NCBI RefSeq assembly: GCF_004341385.1
Contig: NZ_SLXE01000014.1
Span: 7,360-71,359 of the forward strand
DNA: 64,000 nt
Origin: Uruburuella suis
GTDB taxonomy: Bacteria > Pseudomonadota > Gammaproteobacteria > Burkholderiales > Neisseriaceae
Direction: 5' to 3'
Shown: positions 33,247-41,556 of the stretch, one piece after another
How positions within the stretch are numbered: the stretch's first letter is position 1
How the letters are laid out: every line of letters starts with the position of its first letter
Notes under the pieces: generated by a model
Databases searched by the model: none
What the model was told of the DNA's origin: nothing
Seen by the model: the letters and a program-made list of their open reading frames with translations, nothing else
Made by a program: the position numbers and the translations under genes

Positions 33247-34548
33247 ATGTCTGACGAAAAACGCAGTTGCTCTTTTTGTGGCAAGCAAGAGCATGAAGTG
33301 AAAAATTTGATTGAAGGCGAGCATGCTTTCATTTGCAACGAATGTGTGGAAACCTGCGGCGTGATGCTGCAAGGCCAATTTGATGATGCCGATGAAGCGC
33401 AAGATGCGGCCGACGCCGGCAAGCTGCCCACGCCTGCCGAAATCGTGTCCAACCTCAACGAGCACGTTATCGGCCAAGAGCAGGCGAAAAAAGCCTTAGC
33501 GGTGGCGGTGTATAACCACTACAAGCGCCTGCGTCACCCGAAAAGCGGCGACAGAGTGGAGCTTTCAAAAAGCAATATTCTGCTGATAGGCCCCACCGGC
33601 TCGGGCAAAACGCTGTTGGCGCAATCGCTGGCGCGCAAGCTGGATGTGCCTTTTGTGATGGCCGATGCCACCACGCTCACCGAGGCAGGCTATGTGGGTG
33701 AAGATGTGGAGCAAATCATCACCAAGCTTTTGAGCAAGTGCGATTTCGATGTGGAAAAAGCCCAACGCGGCATTGTGTATATCGATGAAATCGACAAAAT
33801 TTCACGTAAAAGCGACAATCCTTCGATCACCCGCGATGTGTCGGGCGAGGGTGTGCAACAGGCTTTGCTGAAGCTGGTTGAAGGCACGGTGGCTTCGGTG
33901 CCGCCGCAAGGCGGGCGCAAGCACCCGAACCAGGAATTTATCAATGTCGACACCACCAATATCCTGTTTATCTGCGGCGGCGCGTTTGCCGGGCTGGAAA
34001 AAGTGATCCGCCAGCGCACGGAAAAAGGCGGCATCGGCTTTGGTGCGGTGGTGAGCAGCAAAGATGAAAACATCAATATTTCCGAGCTGTTTGAAACGGT
34101 GGAGCCGGAAGACTTGATTAAATTCGGCCTGATTCCCGAGCTGATCGGCCGCCTGCCGGTGATTGCCACTTTGGCTGAATTGGACGAAGAAGCGCTGATC
34201 AATATCCTCACCGAGCCGAAAAATGCCTTGGTGAAACAATATCAGGCTTTGTTTGCGATGGAAGGCGTGGAGCTGGAAATTCTGCCTTCGGCGTTGCACA
34301 GTATTGCCAAGCTGGCGATGGAGCGCAAAACCGGCGCACGCGGCCTGCGCTCGATTGTGGAACGCAGCCTGCTCGATACTATGTATCAATTGCCGGATTT
34401 GAAAGACGTGAAAAAAGTGGTGATTAACGAGCAGGTGATTGAGCGCGGCGTGGCGCCCAAGCTGCTCAAAGCCGATGGTAGCCTTTATCAGGCCGGTGAA
34501 ACTGAAACCAAGGCGGTTAAAAAAGCGGCCAAAAGGCCGGCGGCTTGA
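33247..34548 (+). CDS. clpX: ATP-dependent protease ATP-binding subunit ClpX
   Basis: AAA+ unfoldase that feeds tagged proteins to ClpP. It has 433 residues: a C4 zinc-binding domain (CSFCGKQE ... FICNECVETC), Walker A GPTGSGKT, Walker B IVYIDEIDK, pore loop near AGYVGEDVE, sensor region FICGGAFAGLEKVI, and GARGLRSIVERSLLDTMY. clpP is not adjacent. A DUS hairpin terminator follows the stop; the family C repeat lies just after. Confidence 0.97.
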   Translation: MSDEKRSCSFCGKQEHEVKNLIEGEHAFICNECVETCGVMLQGQFDDADEAQDAADAGKLPTPAEIVSNLNEHVIGQEQAKKALAVAVYNHYKRLRHPKSGDRVELSKSNILLIGPTGSGKTLLAQSLARKLDVPFVMADATTLTEAGYVGEDVEQIITKLLSKCDFDVEKAQRGIVYIDEIDKISRKSDNPSITRDVSGEGVQQALLKLVEGTVASVPPQGGRKHPNQEFINVDTTNILFICGGAFAGLEKVIRQRTEKGGIGFGAVVSSKDENINISELFETVEPEDLIKFGLIPELIGRLPVIATLAELDEEALINILTEPKNALVKQYQALFAMEGVELEILPSALHSIAKLAMERKTGARGLRSIVERSLLDTMYQLPDLKDVKKVVINEQVIERGVAPKLLKADGSLYQAGETETKAVKKAAKRPAA

Positions 34549-34573
34549 TGGTTTGAATAGGCTTTGCCATTAA

Positions 34574-34611
34574 AAAGGCCGTCTGAAAGTGTAGACTTTC
34601 AGACGGCCTTT
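34574..34611 (+). terminator. inverted DUS pair behind clpX
   Basis: AAAGGCCGTCTGAAAGT and ACTTTCAGACGGCCTTT pair around a short GTAG loop, followed by CTTTG. Strong intrinsic terminator 26 bases after clpX. Confidence 0.78.
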
Positions 34612-34619
34612 CTTTGTTA

Positions 34620-34812
34620 ATGCCCATTCGAAAAAATAACCTTACAAAATAAAAGCAGTTCGGCAGCATCATCCGCGTAGGTCGGATTCTTGAATCCGAC
34701 GTTTGGCCAACGGCCAAAGCGATGTGCGTGCCTTGTTCTGCGAACAAGTGTCGGATTCGAGAATCCGACCTACAGGCTGCCTGTTTGTATATTATTTTTT
34801 TTGAATGGGTAT
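34620..34812. repeat. family C inverted-repeat element, copy 2
   Basis: About 193 bp, the near-perfect reverse complement of 31752-31924 with an extra 21-base piece (GTCGGATTCAAGAATCCGAC and one base). The two copies are inverted about the pbpG-clpX block, which makes that block a candidate for inversion by homologous recombination. Confidence 0.8.
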
Positions 34813-35008
34813 AACTCAGGTTTACACAGTAGCAGGTTTAACCGCAGGCATATGAAAGGCCGTCTGAAAATGCTTGAGCCCGAATCTGCCAAGCTGTATC
34901 TGGCATGCTCGTGCCTGCCGTGTGCGTCTATACACTTGCTGCGACTTGAGCAGGCTGGCGGAATGTGAATCTCGGGCTTCTTGATAACTTTATATAATCG
35001 GCTGTTGC
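34813..35008. other. gap between family C element and pilin gene
   Basis: One DUS at about 34856. A 92-codon plus-strand frame from 34690 to 34968 crosses the repeat and has no family features; I do not call it. No RNA gene seen. Confidence 0.4.
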
Positions 35009-35479
35009 TTAGCGGAACACCGTGCAGGTTTTGTCTACCCGGTTGTCGCCGCGAAAGTAAGTGTGTTCGTCTTCGCAAGTGCTGGTGGTGGTTTCACAGA
35101 TAAAGGTGTTGAGCGATTCGTTGATTTTCAGCGTGCGCGGCTCGCGGTTTTTGTCGAAGGCTACGGCCTTGAGTGTGAATTTGCCATCAAGCGCGCCGCG
35201 GGCCAGGCCTTGCGGGCGGATGCAGAAATCGGCGGTGGCGGTGAGCGGCAGAGCCGGCCAGGTGGTGGAGGTTTGTTTGAAGGTTTTGTGTTGCTGGTAA
35301 AAGCGCTCCATAAATTGGGCGTTTTCCATCAGAGCGCTTCTGGCTTGCTGAAGCTTGCTTTTGCGCACATGGTTTTGATAGGCGGGCAGGCTGATGGCAA
35401 GCAGAATGGCCATCACGATCAGGGTGAGCAAGAGTTGCGGCAGCGTGAAGCCGCCGGATGAAGGCGCGGTAAACATCAT
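35009..35479 (-). CDS. type IV minor pilin, PilX/ComP class, with Gln at position +5
   Basis: A 156-residue prepilin. The leader MMFTAPSSGG ends in Gly10 before Phe11, then FTLPQLLLTLIVMAILLAIS. Normally residue +5 of the mature protein is Glu; here it is Gln15, with Pro at +4. The globular part has FMERFYQQHKTFKQTSTTW, DFCIRPQGLARGALDGKFTL and four cysteines (two near the C-terminus in FICETTTSTC and one in KTCTVFR). It looks like neisserial PilX, a minor pilin needed for aggregation, or the DUS receptor ComP. I cannot separate these two by eye. Confidence 0.82.
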   Translation of the reverse strand: MMFTAPSSGGFTLPQLLLTLIVMAILLAISLPAYQNHVRKSKLQQARSALMENAQFMERFYQQHKTFKQTSTTWPALPLTATADFCIRPQGLARGALDGKFTLKAVAFDKNREPRTLKINESLNTFICETTTSTCEDEHTYFRGDNRVDKTCTVFR

Positions 35480-35609
35480 ATTCCCCTTTGATTTTATTGT
35501 GAATATAACTTTGGGTATTATGCGGGTGAAAAATGAATGTGTAAAGAAGGTGTGTTTATGCTGAAAAGTTGTCGCTGTGATGTGTGGTGCAGTGCGATGG
35601 CATGAATAA

Positions 35610-35682
35610 TATAGTGGATTAAATTTGAATCAATACTGCGTTGGCTCGCCGCCTTGTCTTGATTCAAATTTAATCCACAATA
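35610..35682. repeat. short Correia-like (CREE/NEMIS) element
   Basis: A 73-bp element with ends TATAGTGGATTAAATTTGAA and TTCAAATTTAATCCACAATA: the classic Correia terminal repeat with only about 30 interior bases (CAATACTGCGTTGGCTCGCC is part of it). It lies between the two minor pilin genes, upstream of one and downstream of the other, next to a DUS hairpin. In pathogenic Neisseria such elements can carry promoters or RNase III sites. Confidence 0.85.
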
Positions 35683-35715
35683 AAAGGCCGTCTGAAAGGT
35701 TTCAGACGGCCTTTT
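35682..35715 (-). terminator. inverted DUS pair behind the second pilin gene
   Basis: AAAAGGCCGTCTGAAA, GG, TTTCAGACGGCCTTTT: a perfect stem 28 bases past the minus-strand stop at 35743. Confidence 0.75.
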
Positions 35716-35742
35716 ATTGTGGATTTTCTTGTTTAAAGGGCA

Positions 35743-36162
35743 TTATCGGGCTGTGCAGCTGCAGGTGCTTTTGCTGTCGGAATTGGGACACACCACCACC
35801 ACCACGCCGTTGTGGCTCAGGCGCATCATTCGGTTTTCATTCACGTTTTTTTCATTGGGCGTGGCCTGCAATTGGTAGCCGATATCGGCGGCGCTGGCGG
35901 TTTGGTCAATAAAGGAAATGTCGAAATAATCGTTTTCTTTCAGGCCGGGTATGCTGGCCTTTTTCTCTGGAAACCGATGATTTTGCGCATAATAGCGCTC
36001 CATCAGCTGGGCGTTGGCGAGCAAATCGGCGCGCGCGTTTTCGAGGCGGCTGTTGCACACGAAAGTGTCGTAGGAAGGGTAGGCAATGGTGGCCAAAATG
36101 GCCAGCAAAAGCACCACAATCATAAGCTCGGCCAAGGTGAAGCCGTGTTGCAAATGTTTCAT
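35743..36162 (-). CDS. type IV minor pilin / ComP-like prepilin
   Basis: A 139-residue prepilin with a canonical leader: MKHLQHG, then FTLAELMIVVLLLAILATIA, so the mature +5 residue is Glu12. The head contains LLANAQLMERYYAQNHRFPE, similar to the upstream pilin, a cysteine at residue 36 inside the N-terminal helix, and a Cys-rich tail VVVVVCPNSDSKSTCSCTAR. This could be ComP (the receptor that binds DUS during transformation) or another minor pilin. It is on the same strand as the 35009 gene, 263 bases upstream of it, with the Correia-like element between. Confidence 0.8.
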   Translation of the reverse strand: MKHLQHGFTLAELMIVVLLLAILATIAYPSYDTFVCNSRLENARADLLANAQLMERYYAQNHRFPEKKASIPGLKENDYFDISFIDQTASAADIGYQLQATPNEKNVNENRMMRLSHNGVVVVVCPNSDSKSTCSCTAR

Positions 36163-36555
36163 ATTGAATAAGCGCTGGGTAAATGTGTTTAAAAACGCGC
36201 TTTGAATACAGGGCGTTTTGTGATTAAAAGTGATTATTTCAAATTGTAGCGTAATTTCATAGGCTTTGTATATTTATCTGCGCGTTTTGCTACAAAGCGG
36301 GTGCAAAATGGCCGTCTGAAAAACGTTATAATGTGAACAGATGGTGTTTTTTGTTAGCTGCGTGTTGGGCGGTGTAAAAACAAATGGGCTGTTTTTTGAA
36401 ATAGCAAAAATGCACTGGTTTTATATGCCATTTATCGGCTTGGCGCTGACAGGTAATTCCAGTACACTTTGCCCGATTTGCTTTAGACGCAAATCAATAT
36501 TATTTGATAGTGCTGCCGGTCGTGGCGCGGAGTGCAGCAAGATAAAGGCATGTAA
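36163..36555 (+). promoter_or_regulatory. divergent region between pilin gene and macA
   Basis: A 393-base region. It has a TATAAT box at 36327-36332 facing macA and one DUS at about 36310. A 72-codon frame from 36341 lacks family features and is not called. The region next to the pilin start is AT-rich (AAGTGATTATTTCAAATTG). No operator identified. Confidence 0.4.
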
Positions 36556-37734
36556 ATGATGAAAAAAGTAACAAAGTGGGGCATCGCGCTTTTGGCGGTT
36601 GCGGCGCTGGCGGCCGGCGCGTGGTGGTGGCTCAAGCCGAAAAACGAAATCAACTACTTAACCGAGCCGGTGGTGCGCACCAACATCGCACAAACAGTGA
36701 GCGCTACGGGCGAAATATCGGCGGCGCAATTGGTGGATGTGGGCGCGCAGGCTTCGGGGCAGATTAAAAAGCTGCACGTCACCCTGGGGCAGCAGGTGAA
36801 AAAAGGCGATTTGATTGCAGAAATCGATTCCACGAGCCAGCTCAATAATTTAAACACCAATAAAGCCAAGCTTGACACTTATCAGGCGCAATTGGTTTCC
36901 GCCGAGATTGCTTTGCGCAGCGCTGATAAAAAATATCAGCGCGAGCAGGCTTTGTGGAAAGAAGACGCCACCTCGCGTGAAGCGCTGGAAGATGCGCAAG
37001 ATGCGTTTGCCGCGGCCAAAGCTTCGGTGGCCGAGCTGAAATCGTCTATCCGCCAAACCCAGATTGCCATCAACACCGCCGAAGCCGATTTGGGCTACAC
37101 CCGCATCACTGCGCCGATGGATGGCACGGTGGTGGCGATTCCGGTGGAAGAGGGGCAAACGGTAAACGCCAATCAAACTACGCCCACCATCGTGCAAGTG
37201 GCCGATTTGAGCACCATGCTCAATAAAATGCAGATTGCCGAGGGTGATGTAAACAAAGTGAAGGCAGGCATGAAGCTCACCTTTACCACGCTCTCGCAGC
37301 CGGATAATGTGCGCGAAGCCACGCTTGAGAGCATCGACCCAGGCTTAACCACTATGTCGCAAGGCAGCTACACCACCAGCACCGACACCACCGATTCGGC
37401 GATTTATTACTATGCCCGCTCGCTCGTGCCCAATAAAGATAATGTGCTGCATATCGGCATGACCACGGAAAACACCATCATCATCAATCAGGCCGAAAAA
37501 GTGCTGGCGGTGCCCAAACTGGCCGTTAAGCAGCGCGGCGGCAAGCAATATGTGCGCGTGCTCGGTGAAAATAACCAGCCGCAAGAAAAAGAAATCACCA
37601 CCGGCCTGAGCGACAATATGAACACCGAAGTGAAATCCGGCCTCGGCGAAGGTGAAAGCGTGATTATTTCCGAAGCCGCTGCCGGCGAAACCAGCGATTC
37701 GGTAGGCCGCGGCATGGGCCGCCCGCCGATGTGA
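36556..37734 (+). CDS. macA: MacA-type periplasmic adaptor of an ABC export system
   Basis: Membrane-fusion protein that links MacB to an outer-membrane channel, exporting macrolides, peptides or LPS-related molecules. It has 392 residues: N-terminal membrane helix (GIALLAVAALAAGAWWW), lipoyl/biotinyl half DVGAQASGQIKKLHVTLGQQ, a helical hairpin of about residues 85-165 (NTNKAKLDTYQAQLVSAEIA), second lipoyl half GYTRITAPMDGTVVAIPVEE, then beta-barrel and membrane-proximal domains. A second ATG at 36559 is an equally good start. macB starts 13 bases later. Confidence 0.93.
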   Translation: MMKKVTKWGIALLAVAALAAGAWWWLKPKNEINYLTEPVVRTNIAQTVSATGEISAAQLVDVGAQASGQIKKLHVTLGQQVKKGDLIAEIDSTSQLNNLNTNKAKLDTYQAQLVSAEIALRSADKKYQREQALWKEDATSREALEDAQDAFAAAKASVAELKSSIRQTQIAINTAEADLGYTRITAPMDGTVVAIPVEEGQTVNANQTTPTIVQVADLSTMLNKMQIAEGDVNKVKAGMKLTFTTLSQPDNVREATLESIDPGLTTMSQGSYTTSTDTTDSAIYYYARSLVPNKDNVLHIGMTTENTIIINQAEKVLAVPKLAVKQRGGKQYVRVLGENNQPQEKEITTGLSDNMNTEVKSGLGEGESVIISEAAAGETSDSVGRGMGRPPM

Positions 37735-37747
37735 GCCGGAGGGCATA

Positions 37748-39685
37748 ATGAGCTTAATTGAATGTAACAACATCAACCGCTATTTCGGCAGCGGCGAAAA
37801 CCGCGTGCATGTGCTCAAAAACATCAGCCTGAACATAGAAAAAGGCGATTTTGTGGCCATTATCGGCCAATCCGGCTCGGGCAAATCCACGCTGATGAAT
37901 ATTCTCGGCTGCCTCGACACCGCCTCTTCCGGCTCTTACCGGGTGGAGGGCACGGAAACCTCGGCCATGAGCGCCGATGAGCTGGCCGGGCTTCGGCGCA
38001 AGCGTTTCGGTTTTATTTTCCAGCGCTACAATCTGCTCAGCGCCATCAATGCGCGCGACAATGTGGCGTTGCCGGCGGTGTATGCCGGCATCGAGCACGA
38101 CGAGCGGGTGGCGCGCGCCAATCAATTGCTGGACGATTTCGGGCTGGCAGGCAAAGAAGACAACAAACCCAACGAGCTTTCAGGCGGCCAGCAGCAGCGC
38201 GTGAGCATCGCCCGCGCGTTGATGAACGGCGGTGAAATCATTCTGGCCGACGAGCCCACCGGCGCGCTCGACACCGAAAGCGGCGCCAATGTGATGCAGA
38301 TTATTCACGATTTGCACGCGCAGGGGCACACCGTGATTTTGGTGACGCACGATCCGGGCATTGCCGCCAACGCCAACCGCGTGATTGAAATCCGCGATGG
38401 CGAAATCATTGCCGACAGCAGCAAAAGCACCGAAATCGGCCCGAGCAAAGTAAAAAGCATTCAAGAGCAGGTTTCGTGGTCGTTTTACAAAGACCAATTT
38501 ATGGAATCGTTCCGCATGTCGGTGCAGGCGATTTTGGCGCACAAAATGCGCTCACTGCTCACCATGCTCGGCATCATTATCGGCATCGCTTCAGTGGTGT
38601 CGGTGGTGGCGCTGGGGCGCGGCTCGCAGGAAAAAATCTTGGCCGATATCAATTCGATGGGCACCAACACCATCAGCATTTATCCGGGCAAAGGTTTTGG
38701 CGACAGGCGCTCCGGCCGCATCAAAACGCTCACGGTGGATGATGCCAATGTAATCGGGCGGCAAAGCTATGTGGAAAGCGCCACGCCGCTCACCTCGAGC
38801 AACGGCACGCTCACCTACCGCAACACCGACCTTTCTGCCCAGCTCTACGGCGCCGGTGCGCAATATTTCGATGTGCGCGGCATCAAGCTCAAAGCCGGGC
38901 GCTTTTATGACCGCGCCGACGTGGCCGAGAGCGCCCAAGTGGTGGTGATTGACGACAACACGCAAAAGCAGCTTTTCCCCGCCGGCACCGACCCGTTGGG
39001 CAAAACCATTTTGTTCAACAAGCGCCCGCTCAATGTGATCGGCATCACCGAAACCGACACCAGCGGCTTTGGCAGCAGCGACCAGCTGCAAATGTGGGCG
39101 CCTTACACCACGGTGATGCAGCAAATCACCGGCGAGCGCTACATCAGCTCGATTACCGTGAAAGTGAAAGACAATGTCAGCTCGCAAGTGGCCGAAAAAA
39201 GCCTGAAAGATTTGCTGATTTCGCGCCACGGCACGGAAGACTTCTTCATGCGCAACACCGACAGCATCAAGCAAACCATCGAGAGCACCACCAGCACCAT
39301 GACGCTTTTGATTTCGTGCATTGCCCTGATTTCGCTGGTGGTGGGCGGCATCGGCGTGATGAACATCATGCTCGTGTCGGTAACCGAGCGCACCAAAGAA
39401 ATCGGCGTGCGCATGGCCATCGGCGCGCGCCAATCGAATATTTTGCAGCAATTTCTGATAGAAGCCGTGCTGATCTGCCTGATTGGCGGCTTGGTGGGTG
39501 TGTTGCTCTCTTATTTGATCAGCGTGGTGTTTAATATGTTGGTCACAAGCTTTGCCATGTCGTTTTCCGTGGCATCGATTATCGCCGCCGTGGCCTGCTC
39601 CACCATTATCGGCGTGGTTTTTGGTTTTATGCCGGCCAAACGCGCCTCACAGCTCAACCCGATTGATGCGCTTGCGCATGATTAA
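37748..39685 (+). CDS. macB: MacB-type ABC exporter, ATPase and permease in one chain
   Basis: Mechanotransducing exporter of 645 residues. N-terminal ATPase: Walker A GQSGSGKST, signature LSGGQQQR, Walker B IILADEPTGALDTESG, switch VTHDPG. The C-terminal half is a FtsX-type permease: a first helix MRSLLTMLGIIIGIASVVSV, a large periplasmic MacB_PCD domain, then three helices in MTLLISCIALISLVVGG, FLIEAVLICLIGGLVGVLL and AVACSTIIGVVFGFMPA. An RBS GGAGGGCATA precedes ATG. It is preceded by macA and followed by an outer-membrane factor. Confidence 0.95.
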   Translation: MSLIECNNINRYFGSGENRVHVLKNISLNIEKGDFVAIIGQSGSGKSTLMNILGCLDTASSGSYRVEGTETSAMSADELAGLRRKRFGFIFQRYNLLSAINARDNVALPAVYAGIEHDERVARANQLLDDFGLAGKEDNKPNELSGGQQQRVSIARALMNGGEIILADEPTGALDTESGANVMQIIHDLHAQGHTVILVTHDPGIAANANRVIEIRDGEIIADSSKSTEIGPSKVKSIQEQVSWSFYKDQFMESFRMSVQAILAHKMRSLLTMLGIIIGIASVVSVVALGRGSQEKILADINSMGTNTISIYPGKGFGDRRSGRIKTLTVDDANVIGRQSYVESATPLTSSNGTLTYRNTDLSAQLYGAGAQYFDVRGIKLKAGRFYDRADVAESAQVVVIDDNTQKQLFPAGTDPLGKTILFNKRPLNVIGITETDTSGFGSSDQLQMWAPYTTVMQQITGERYISSITVKVKDNVSSQVAEKSLKDLLISRHGTEDFFMRNTDSIKQTIESTTSTMTLLISCIALISLVVGGIGVMNIMLVSVTERTKEIGVRMAIGARQSNILQQFLIEAVLICLIGGLVGVLLSYLISVVFNMLVTSFAMSFSVASIIAAVACSTIIGVVFGFMPAKRASQLNPIDALAHD

Positions 39686-39752
39686 AAATCTTTCAGACGG
39701 CCTTTATTTATCCAGCACAAGAAAAGGCCGTCTGAAAGATTCAGGAAACCCC

Positions 39753-41144
39753 ATGAACCGCAAATTATTCTTTCAGACGGCCTCAGGCATCAGCCTTGCC
39801 ATGATTTTGAGCGGCTGCGCCATTCCCCATAAAGCCGACCCGAGCCTCACGCTGGCCGCCGGCGGCCAAGTGATGAGCGCCGCCGAAACCGCCGAGCGCT
39901 ACGATATCAACGGCGATTGGTGGCAGGTGTATCAAAGCCCGCAATTGAATGCGCTGGTTAATCAAGCGCTGGCCAATAATACCGATTTGCGCCAGGCCGC
40001 CATCAATGTGAACAAAGCGCTTTATCAGGCCAATATTCTCGGCGCCAACCTGGTGCCCGCGTTTAACGGCTCGCTGGGTGCTTCCACTTCGCAAAACCTC
40101 AAAAGCGGCAGCAGCACCAATAGCTTCAGCAGCCAACTCGGCCTGAGCTACGAATTGGATTTATGGCAAAAGCTCGGTGCGCAAGCCGATGCGCAAGTGT
40201 GGACTTATCAAGCCACCCAGCAAGATTTGGCCGGCACGCGCCTCACGCTGATTAATAACGTGGCCGATGCTTATTTCAATATCGCCTATCTCAACGAAGC
40301 AATGGCGCTTAGCGAAAAATCGGTGCGGCAATATCAGGAAATCGCCCGCATTTCCGAAGCCAAATACCGCTACGGCAAAGTGGACGCCAGCGAGCCCACC
40401 CAATCCAACCAATCGCTGCTTTCCGCCCGCAACAACCTGATTTCCCTGCAAAACAGCCGCAACACGCTTGAAGAAACCCTGCGCAATCTGCTCAATCTCA
40501 AGCCCGGCGAAGCCATCGCCGCCGAGCCTGCGCAATACACCTTATTGCCGGCCAAAGGCGTGAATCTGGAAGTGCCCATTTCCGTGCTCGCCAATCGCCC
40601 CGACTTGCGCGCCGCCGAATACCGCTTACAATCGGCCATGCGCAGCGTGGAAGTGCAGCAACGAAGCTGGTATCCCAGCATCACATTAGGCGCGAGCCTG
40701 AGCACTTCATCGAGCAAGGCGCGCACCCTGTTTGACATTCCCTTTCTCGGCGGCACGGCGCAAATCAACCTGCCGTTTCTCAATTGGCAAACCCTCAAAT
40801 GGGAAGACAAAACCGCCGAAGCCAACTTCGACAGCGCCAAGCTGAGCTTCGAGCAAGCGCTCACCACCGCGCTCAACGAAGTGAATACCAACTATCTTCA
40901 CTATCAAAATGCTGAAAACACATTGGAAAATCTGCAAAAACGCTATGCGCTCGACCAGAAAAACAGCCGTTATTACCAAGTGCGCTACCAATACGGCAAA
41001 AACGAATTGAAAGACTGGCTCACCGCGCTCAACAGCGAATACAGCTCGGCACAAAGCCTGCTCAACCAGCGCTATGAAGTGTTGAAATATGAAAACATGG
41101 TGTATAAAGCCATGGCCGGGCGCTACACGCCCAAAGCCGATTGA
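39753..41144 (+). CDS. NodT/TolC-family outer membrane factor lipoprotein
   Basis: Outer-membrane channel partner of the MacAB pair, 463 residues. Lipoprotein signal with lipobox LSGC (Cys22), then two repeats of the outer membrane efflux domain: QLNALVNQALANNTDLRQAA, GLSYELDLWQKLGAQADAQV, and ISVLANRPDLRAAEYRLQSA. The start ATG 39753 follows AGGAAACCCC. The signal peptide itself contains an in-frame DUS (39772-39783; FFQTAS). Gonococcal MacAB is thought to use MtrE; here the operon has its own factor. Confidence 0.92.
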   Translation: MNRKLFFQTASGISLAMILSGCAIPHKADPSLTLAAGGQVMSAAETAERYDINGDWWQVYQSPQLNALVNQALANNTDLRQAAINVNKALYQANILGANLVPAFNGSLGASTSQNLKSGSSTNSFSSQLGLSYELDLWQKLGAQADAQVWTYQATQQDLAGTRLTLINNVADAYFNIAYLNEAMALSEKSVRQYQEIARISEAKYRYGKVDASEPTQSNQSLLSARNNLISLQNSRNTLEETLRNLLNLKPGEAIAAEPAQYTLLPAKGVNLEVPISVLANRPDLRAAEYRLQSAMRSVEVQQRSWYPSITLGASLSTSSSKARTLFDIPFLGGTAQINLPFLNWQTLKWEDKTAEANFDSAKLSFEQALTTALNEVNTNYLHYQNAENTLENLQKRYALDQKNSRYYQVRYQYGKNELKDWLTALNSEYSSAQSLLNQRYEVLKYENMVYKAMAGRYTPKAD

Positions 41145-41556
41145 GGCGGGCTTTTGGGGTAAATCTTTGGTGTGCCAGCTTCATCACCGCACCAAGTGTG
41201 TAGATCATCGGATTTTCGAATCCGACACTTGTTCGTAGAACAAGATTTTCAGCCGTGTAGCGTGGGCTCTGCCCGCGCTACAAAAGTGCGTAGGTACGAT
41301 TAGCGCAGCGTAATCGTACGCATGGATAAGGCCGTCTGAATGTTTCAAGAGCGTGATTCATGCGAATGATTTCATCGCGACCACTATAAACAAAACATGC
41401 CGCGAGCCCGTCTTTATTTCGATGAGTGATTAAAAAAAATCCATCAAGTGCATACCCAATCCGCGCCGCCGGATTATTTTGGCGAATGGCGATAAACCCC
41501 GCCGCGGCCAACAGCCTTGCAGTATAATCAACGCTTGTTCACACGCCCCGCACAAT
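41145..41556. other. repeat-rich gap before recO
   Basis: It contains a family C-like fragment (about 41203-41237; TCGAATCCGACACTTGTTCG is part of it), a GTAGCGTGGGCTCTGCCCGC hairpin, the 38-bp palindrome copy and a DUS at about 41330. A TATAAT box at 41523-41528 precedes recO by 28 bases. No gene called. Confidence 0.5.
41287..41324. repeat. 38-bp imperfect palindrome, copy 2 of 2
   Basis: Identical to 1141-1178 over all 38 bases, in the same orientation. Confidence 0.85.

Noticed and set aside
34690..34968. 92-codon plus-strand frame after clpX
   Set aside because: Lies mainly in the family C repeat.
36341..36559. 72-codon frame upstream of macA
   Set aside because: It overlaps a probable promoter region and has no recognisable features.
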